Source: CAZCWX01 sp964502465 (lineage in GTDB: Bacteria; Desulfobacterota; Binatia; Bin18). From it: a stretch of DNA of 16,252 nucleotides. The stretch's first letter is position 1. Every line of letters starts with the position of its first letter. Below, one piece after another: positions 13,555 to 16,252 of the stretch. The stretch is from positions 1 to 16,252 of the forward strand of contig CAZCWX010000634.1 of the NCBI GenBank assembly GCA_964502465.1, in the 5' to 3' direction. The position numbers were made by a program, and so were the translations under genes. The notes under the pieces are model-generated. The model ran no database searches. It had not been told where the DNA came from and saw only the letters and a program-made list of their open reading frames with translations.

Positions 13555-15111
13555 TTACTCGGCAAATTGAGACCGGAGCTCCTTCTTCAGAATCTTTCCG
13601 AGCGGATTCTTCGGCAACGCCTCAACAAAACGGATCATCTCTGGCTTCTTGAAACTTGCCAACCGTTGGCGACAAAATTCTGTGAGTTCCTCAGGCGTTG
13701 CCGTTTGCCCTGCACGCAGCGCCACAAACGCTGCAATTTTTTGTCCCCAATCGACATCCGGGATCCCGATCACCGCGGCTTCATCGACAGCCGGATGGGC
13801 GTGGAGCACTGCCTCGATCTCGGCTGGGGCGATGTTCTCGCCGCCACGGATGATGATATCATCCTTGCGGCCCACCAGATAAATGTAGCCGTCCTCGTCA
13901 ATGTATCCCATATCCCGGGTGTGCAACCAACCATCGGGATCAAGCAACGCTGCGGTGGCACTTTCCTGGCCGGCGTAGCCTTTCATCACCCGCGGGGTGC
14001 GGATAACGATTTCACCAATTTCATTCACCGGCAGTTCCTTGTTGTCTTCGTCGAGCACCCGGACTTCCACATCCGGCAGCGGTTTACCAACAGAAGTCAG
14101 GCGCTTGAGGTTTCGTTCGACTTCTTCTTGAGGGCCGTCGAGGCGATGGTCGGCTGGCCCTAAAACCGTCAACGTTGACGTCGTTTCGGTCTGGCCAAAC
14201 GCATTCACGAACCCTGTAGCCTTGGGGAACATTTCGATGGCTTTGCGAACCACCGGGAACGGCATTGGCGCGCCGCCATAGGAGAGGTTTTCCAGTCTTG
14301 ACAGATCAAACTGAGAAAACTCTGGATGGTCGACCAGTTGTTTCAGCATCGTCGGGACGACAAAGGCATGCGTGACTTGTTCGTTCTGCACGGCTGCCAG
14401 CCATTCCTTGGGATCGAACTGGCGGAGGACCACAATTTTCCGTCCTGCCCAGAGAGCGGTCATGATGTTCGCAGCCCCAGCGATGTGGTAGAGCGGTGCA
14501 CACAACAGCGAAGTACCCCGTGGTGAACCATCAGCCATCTCGACTGTCCCCACCACATAGTTGGTGAAATCGCCATAGGTGAGCATCACTCCCTTCGGTA
14601 GGGAAGTGGTGCCGCTCGTGTACATCAGGATCGAGATGTCGCTTTCGTCTACCTCAGCATCTTCCATGTCGGCAGAACCTTGGGCGACCAGATCTTCGTA
14701 GTGCAGCATGTCTGGCAACTGCCCTCCCATAGACACGTAGTGTTGCACACTCGTGAACTGCGGTTGCAATTGTTTGACTGCGTCAACGTAGCGGTTGCCG
14801 ACAAAGAGCACTTTCACATCGGCTGCCGTCACCATGTATTCTAACTCTGGCAGTTTGGCGCGGTAATTGAGAGGGACAAACGTAGCACCCAAGGTAGCGG
14901 CAGCGTAGTAGCTTTCAATGTATTGGTGCGAATTGGTTTGGAGCGTGGCTACACGATCGCCTGATTTAACACCCAACTCGCGCAGGCTGCTGGCAAGCCG
15001 TCGTACTCGGTCCAACGTCTCGCCATAGGTGAGGCGAGTCCCTTCAAAGACAACAATTTCCTGGTCAGGAAACATCATACTGGGAATGCTCAAGAAATTG
15101 GCAGTGTTCAT
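13555..15111 (-). CDS. Acyl-CoA ligase (AMP-dependent, class I adenylate-forming)
   Basis: A 518-residue acyl/aryl-CoA synthetase, typical length. The core motifs are all present: P-loop MYTSGTTSLPKG (163-174), aromatic/acid motif FGQTE (305-309), HTRD (397-400), hinge GRKDDIIIRGGENI (414-427), and catalytic Lys506 in LPKNPLGKILKK. It activates a carboxylic acid with ATP and CoA; the acid could be a medium/long-chain fatty or cyclic acid and cannot be read from the sequence. It is cytoplasmic, with no signal peptide. The start ATG follows AAGGAGCG. It lies between two crotonase genes, which suggests beta-oxidation-like degradation of its product. The last Ala-Glu and the next crotonase start are nine bases apart. 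Confidence 0.94.
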   Translation of the reverse strand: MNTANFLSIPSMMFPDQEIVVFEGTRLTYGETLDRVRRLASSLRELGVKSGDRVATLQTNSHQYIESYYAAATLGATFVPLNYRAKLPELEYMVTAADVKVLFVGNRYVDAVKQLQPQFTSVQHYVSMGGQLPDMLHYEDLVAQGSADMEDAEVDESDISILMYTSGTTSLPKGVMLTYGDFTNYVVGTVEMADGSPRGTSLLCAPLYHIAGAANIMTALWAGRKIVVLRQFDPKEWLAAVQNEQVTHAFVVPTMLKQLVDHPEFSQFDLSRLENLSYGGAPMPFPVVRKAIEMFPKATGFVNAFGQTETTSTLTVLGPADHRLDGPQEEVERNLKRLTSVGKPLPDVEVRVLDEDNKELPVNEIGEIVIRTPRVMKGYAGQESATAALLDPDGWLHTRDMGYIDEDGYIYLVGRKDDIIIRGGENIAPAEIEAVLHAHPAVDEAAVIGIPDVDWGQKIAAFVALRAGQTATPEELTEFCRQRLASFKKPEMIRFVEALPKNPLGKILKKELRSQFAE

Positions 15112-15191
15112 CGTCGCTCCTTTTGGTCAACCTTCAGTGTCCGCTCTTAGCACAGATGGCAAGGGGGAAGTTCCCTTGTCCAGGTTGTTCG

Positions 15192-15899
15192 CTAAATGAG
15201 CGAAAAGAGGCGCTTCTCTAGATCGAGACCCTCAGCTAGGCTCAACTCTGCCCCTTGGCGAATCGCCCGTTTTGCCAGGCTTATACTCTTTGGGTCCTTC
15301 TGGGCAAGTGTGTATGCCAGAGCTTTGGCTGCCGTCAAGAGGGTCTGGCGTACAACGACTTGGTTCACCAGCCCAATACGCACGGCTTCCTCGGCGTTGA
15401 CCCGTCTGCCAGTCAGGACCATGTCTAAGGCTCGTCCTAAACCGATGGCACGTGGCGTAGTCTGGGTACCACCAACGCCTGGAATCATCCCAAGAGCGGT
15501 CTCGGGCAAGAAGAAGATTGTGTCGTCGGCAGCAATACATAGGTCACAGAGTAGCGCCATTTCCATACCTCCGCCGACGGTATACCCATGGACAGCCGCA
15601 ATAGTCGGTTGGGGCAAGCTCAGCAACGTGCCCCACACATCTCGTCGCCAGCGGATTTCCCGCGCTGCCGTCGGAGACGGAGCCGAACCGAATTCAGAGA
15701 CATCTCCCCCAGTCGAAAACGCTGGCCCTTCTCCACGCAGAATTATCACCCGCACTTCGGGGTCATCTCGCACCGCCCGCAGGACTTGATACAGGTCATC
15801 ACGCATTTGTACATTATACGCATTCAGCATCGTGGGTCGGTTCAGCGCGACAAGTGCGAGCGGACCTTCTTTTTCGTAGAGAACCGTTGCGAAAGACAT
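15192..15899 (-). CDS. Enoyl-CoA hydratase/isomerase family protein, C-terminally short
   Basis: A 235-residue crotonase. Catalytic features are normal: oxyanion-hole FSTGGD (61-66) and VGGGMEMAL (108-116), Glu113 and Glu133 (LPETALGMIPGVGGTQ). The protein ends ...LDLEKRLFSLI, where most relatives continue about 25 residues to an FLEKRKP-type end. None of the three frames after the stop codon (15192-15194) restores this, so the gene is naturally short or eroded rather than simply frameshifted. The missing part is the C-terminal helix that often packs on a neighbouring subunit. No Shine-Dalgarno is seen before the ATG, and a heptamer repeat lies just upstream. The acyl-CoA ligase gene starts 80 bp downstream on the same strand. 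Confidence 0.85.
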   Translation of the reverse strand: MSFATVLYEKEGPLALVALNRPTMLNAYNVQMRDDLYQVLRAVRDDPEVRVIILRGEGPAFSTGGDVSEFGSAPSPTAAREIRWRRDVWGTLLSLPQPTIAAVHGYTVGGGMEMALLCDLCIAADDTIFFLPETALGMIPGVGGTQTTPRAIGLGRALDMVLTGRRVNAEEAVRIGLVNQVVVRQTLLTAAKALAYTLAQKDPKSISLAKRAIRQGAELSLAEGLDLEKRLFSLI

Positions 15900-15910
15900 A
15901 CAATATCAAG

Positions 15911-15945
15911 CGTAAAACGTAAAACGTAAAGCGCAAAACGTAAAA
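15911..15945. repeat. CGTAAAA heptamer array
   Basis: Five consecutive 7-bp units: CGTAAAA, CGTAAAA, CGTAAAG, CGCAAAA, CGTAAAA. An inverted unit, TTACGTTTTA, lies at 15974-15983 and includes the stop codon of the amidohydrolase gene. Read on the minus strand the two can pair over 10 bases, with a U-rich 3' arm, so the array may act as a 3' structure for that gene. Confidence 0.75.
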
Positions 15946-15973
15946 GATGAGGGAAAACCTTGCTCATCACACA

Positions 15974-16252
15974 TTACGTTTTATGGTTTACCCCTTCCGT
16001 ATCAGACCACACAATTTCTCCCCCAACGATCGTTACTATGACGTTTATGGTGTGGATCTCTTCCACTGGGACTGTGGTCAGGTCTCTATCAAGTACCACC
16101 AAGTCGGCCAACATACCAGGCCGAATTCTGCCCTTTCGCTGTTCTTCAAATCCTATCCATGCGCCTGCTGTGGTATACAGAGCGAGCGCATCGAGAAGAG
16201 ACAGTTGCTCTTGTGGATTCAACAGGGTACCTGTTTGTGATCGCCTCGTCAT
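15974..16252 (-). CDS. Amidohydrolase family protein, C-terminal part (gene continues beyond the window)
   Basis: Ninety-two C-terminal residues are visible; the 5' part lies past the right edge, so the Met at the edge is internal or unproven as a start. LLDALALYTTAGAWIGFEEQ (residues 19-38) followed by KGRIRPGMLADLVVLDRD and, near the end, TIVGGEIVWS is the typical end of YtcJ-like amidohydrolases (amidohydrolase 3 group), with the small C-terminal beta-sandwich. The metal-binding residues are outside the window. Such enzymes hydrolyse amide or cyclic-amide bonds; the substrate cannot be given. The last residues HKT and the stop codon fall in a sequence matching the nearby heptamer unit, so the gene end may have been reshaped by the repeat. 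Confidence 0.82.
   Translation of the reverse strand: MTRRSQTGTLLNPQEQLSLLDALALYTTAGAWIGFEEQRKGRIRPGMLADLVVLDRDLTTVPVEEIHTINVIVTIVGGEIVWSDTEGVNHKT

Noticed and set aside
13255..14163. 302-residue plus-strand open frame
   Set aside because: It lies antisense to the 3' half of the acyl-CoA ligase and the crotonase start; no domain features and no Shine-Dalgarno.
15135..15185. Hairpin CAAGGG/CCCTTG between the crotonase and the ligase gene as terminator
   Set aside because: The stem is short and imperfect, and no T-run follows on the minus strand.
15112..15194. Frameshift repair of the short crotonase
   Set aside because: All three frames after the stop were read and none resembles a crotonase C-terminus.
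15911..15945. CRISPR array
   Set aside because: Units are 7 bp with no spacers; it is a simple tandem repeat.

Overview
The window looks like part of a chromosome from an uncultured, aerobic, Gram-negative bacterium. Evidence for this is an outer-membrane TonB-dependent receptor, several Sec-exported periplasmic quinoproteins with a c-type cytochrome, and a BolA/Grx4 pair. The intergenic spacers are unusually rich in short repeats: a MITE-like palindromic element, 7-bp periodic arrays and a REP-like palindrome. That style is seen in large genomes of uncultured lineages such as Tectomicrobia or Binatota and former deltaproteobacteria, but I cannot fix the taxon from the sequence. No rRNA, tRNA, CRISPR array, transposase or phage gene was seen.

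Left part (1-5090): MITE copy A; a TonB-dependent receptor on the minus strand whose plug resembles E. coli YncD/PqqU, the PQQ receptor; a small ArsC/Spx-family thioredoxin-fold protein; an AHL-lactonase-type metallo-beta-lactamase-fold hydrolase bracketed by heptamer repeats; and an exported CHRD-domain protein followed by a strong terminator.

Centre (5575-11741): a quinoprotein oxidation module on the plus strand. It holds two tandem paralogous PQQ-dependent alcohol dehydrogenases, both with the Asp-Tyr-Asp signature of lanthanide enzymes, then an XoxJ/MxaJ-like periplasmic binding protein, a small cytochrome c with a CX3CH haem site, and a seven-bladed YVTN beta-propeller. The dehydrogenases would oxidise an alcohol or aldehyde in the periplasm. 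The cytochrome would take the electrons, the binding protein would assist maturation or interaction, and a PqqU-like receptor nearby could supply scavenged PQQ. MITE copy B lies between the cytochrome and beta-propeller genes and appears to supply the start codon of the latter.

Right part (11731-16252, all minus strand): a bolA-grx4 iron-sulfur operon with a clear promoter. Next is an acyl-CoA metabolism group: a short crotonase, an acyl-CoA ligase, an atypical crotonase, and a 38-residue stand-alone desulforedoxin, ended by a perfect intrinsic terminator. The 3' end of an amidohydrolase gene runs off the right edge.

Most notable observations: the small desulforedoxin gene; the CX3CH cytochrome; the DYD tandem quinoproteins with a PqqU-like receptor; the MITE-derived gene start; and the heptamer arrays around the lactonase gene.
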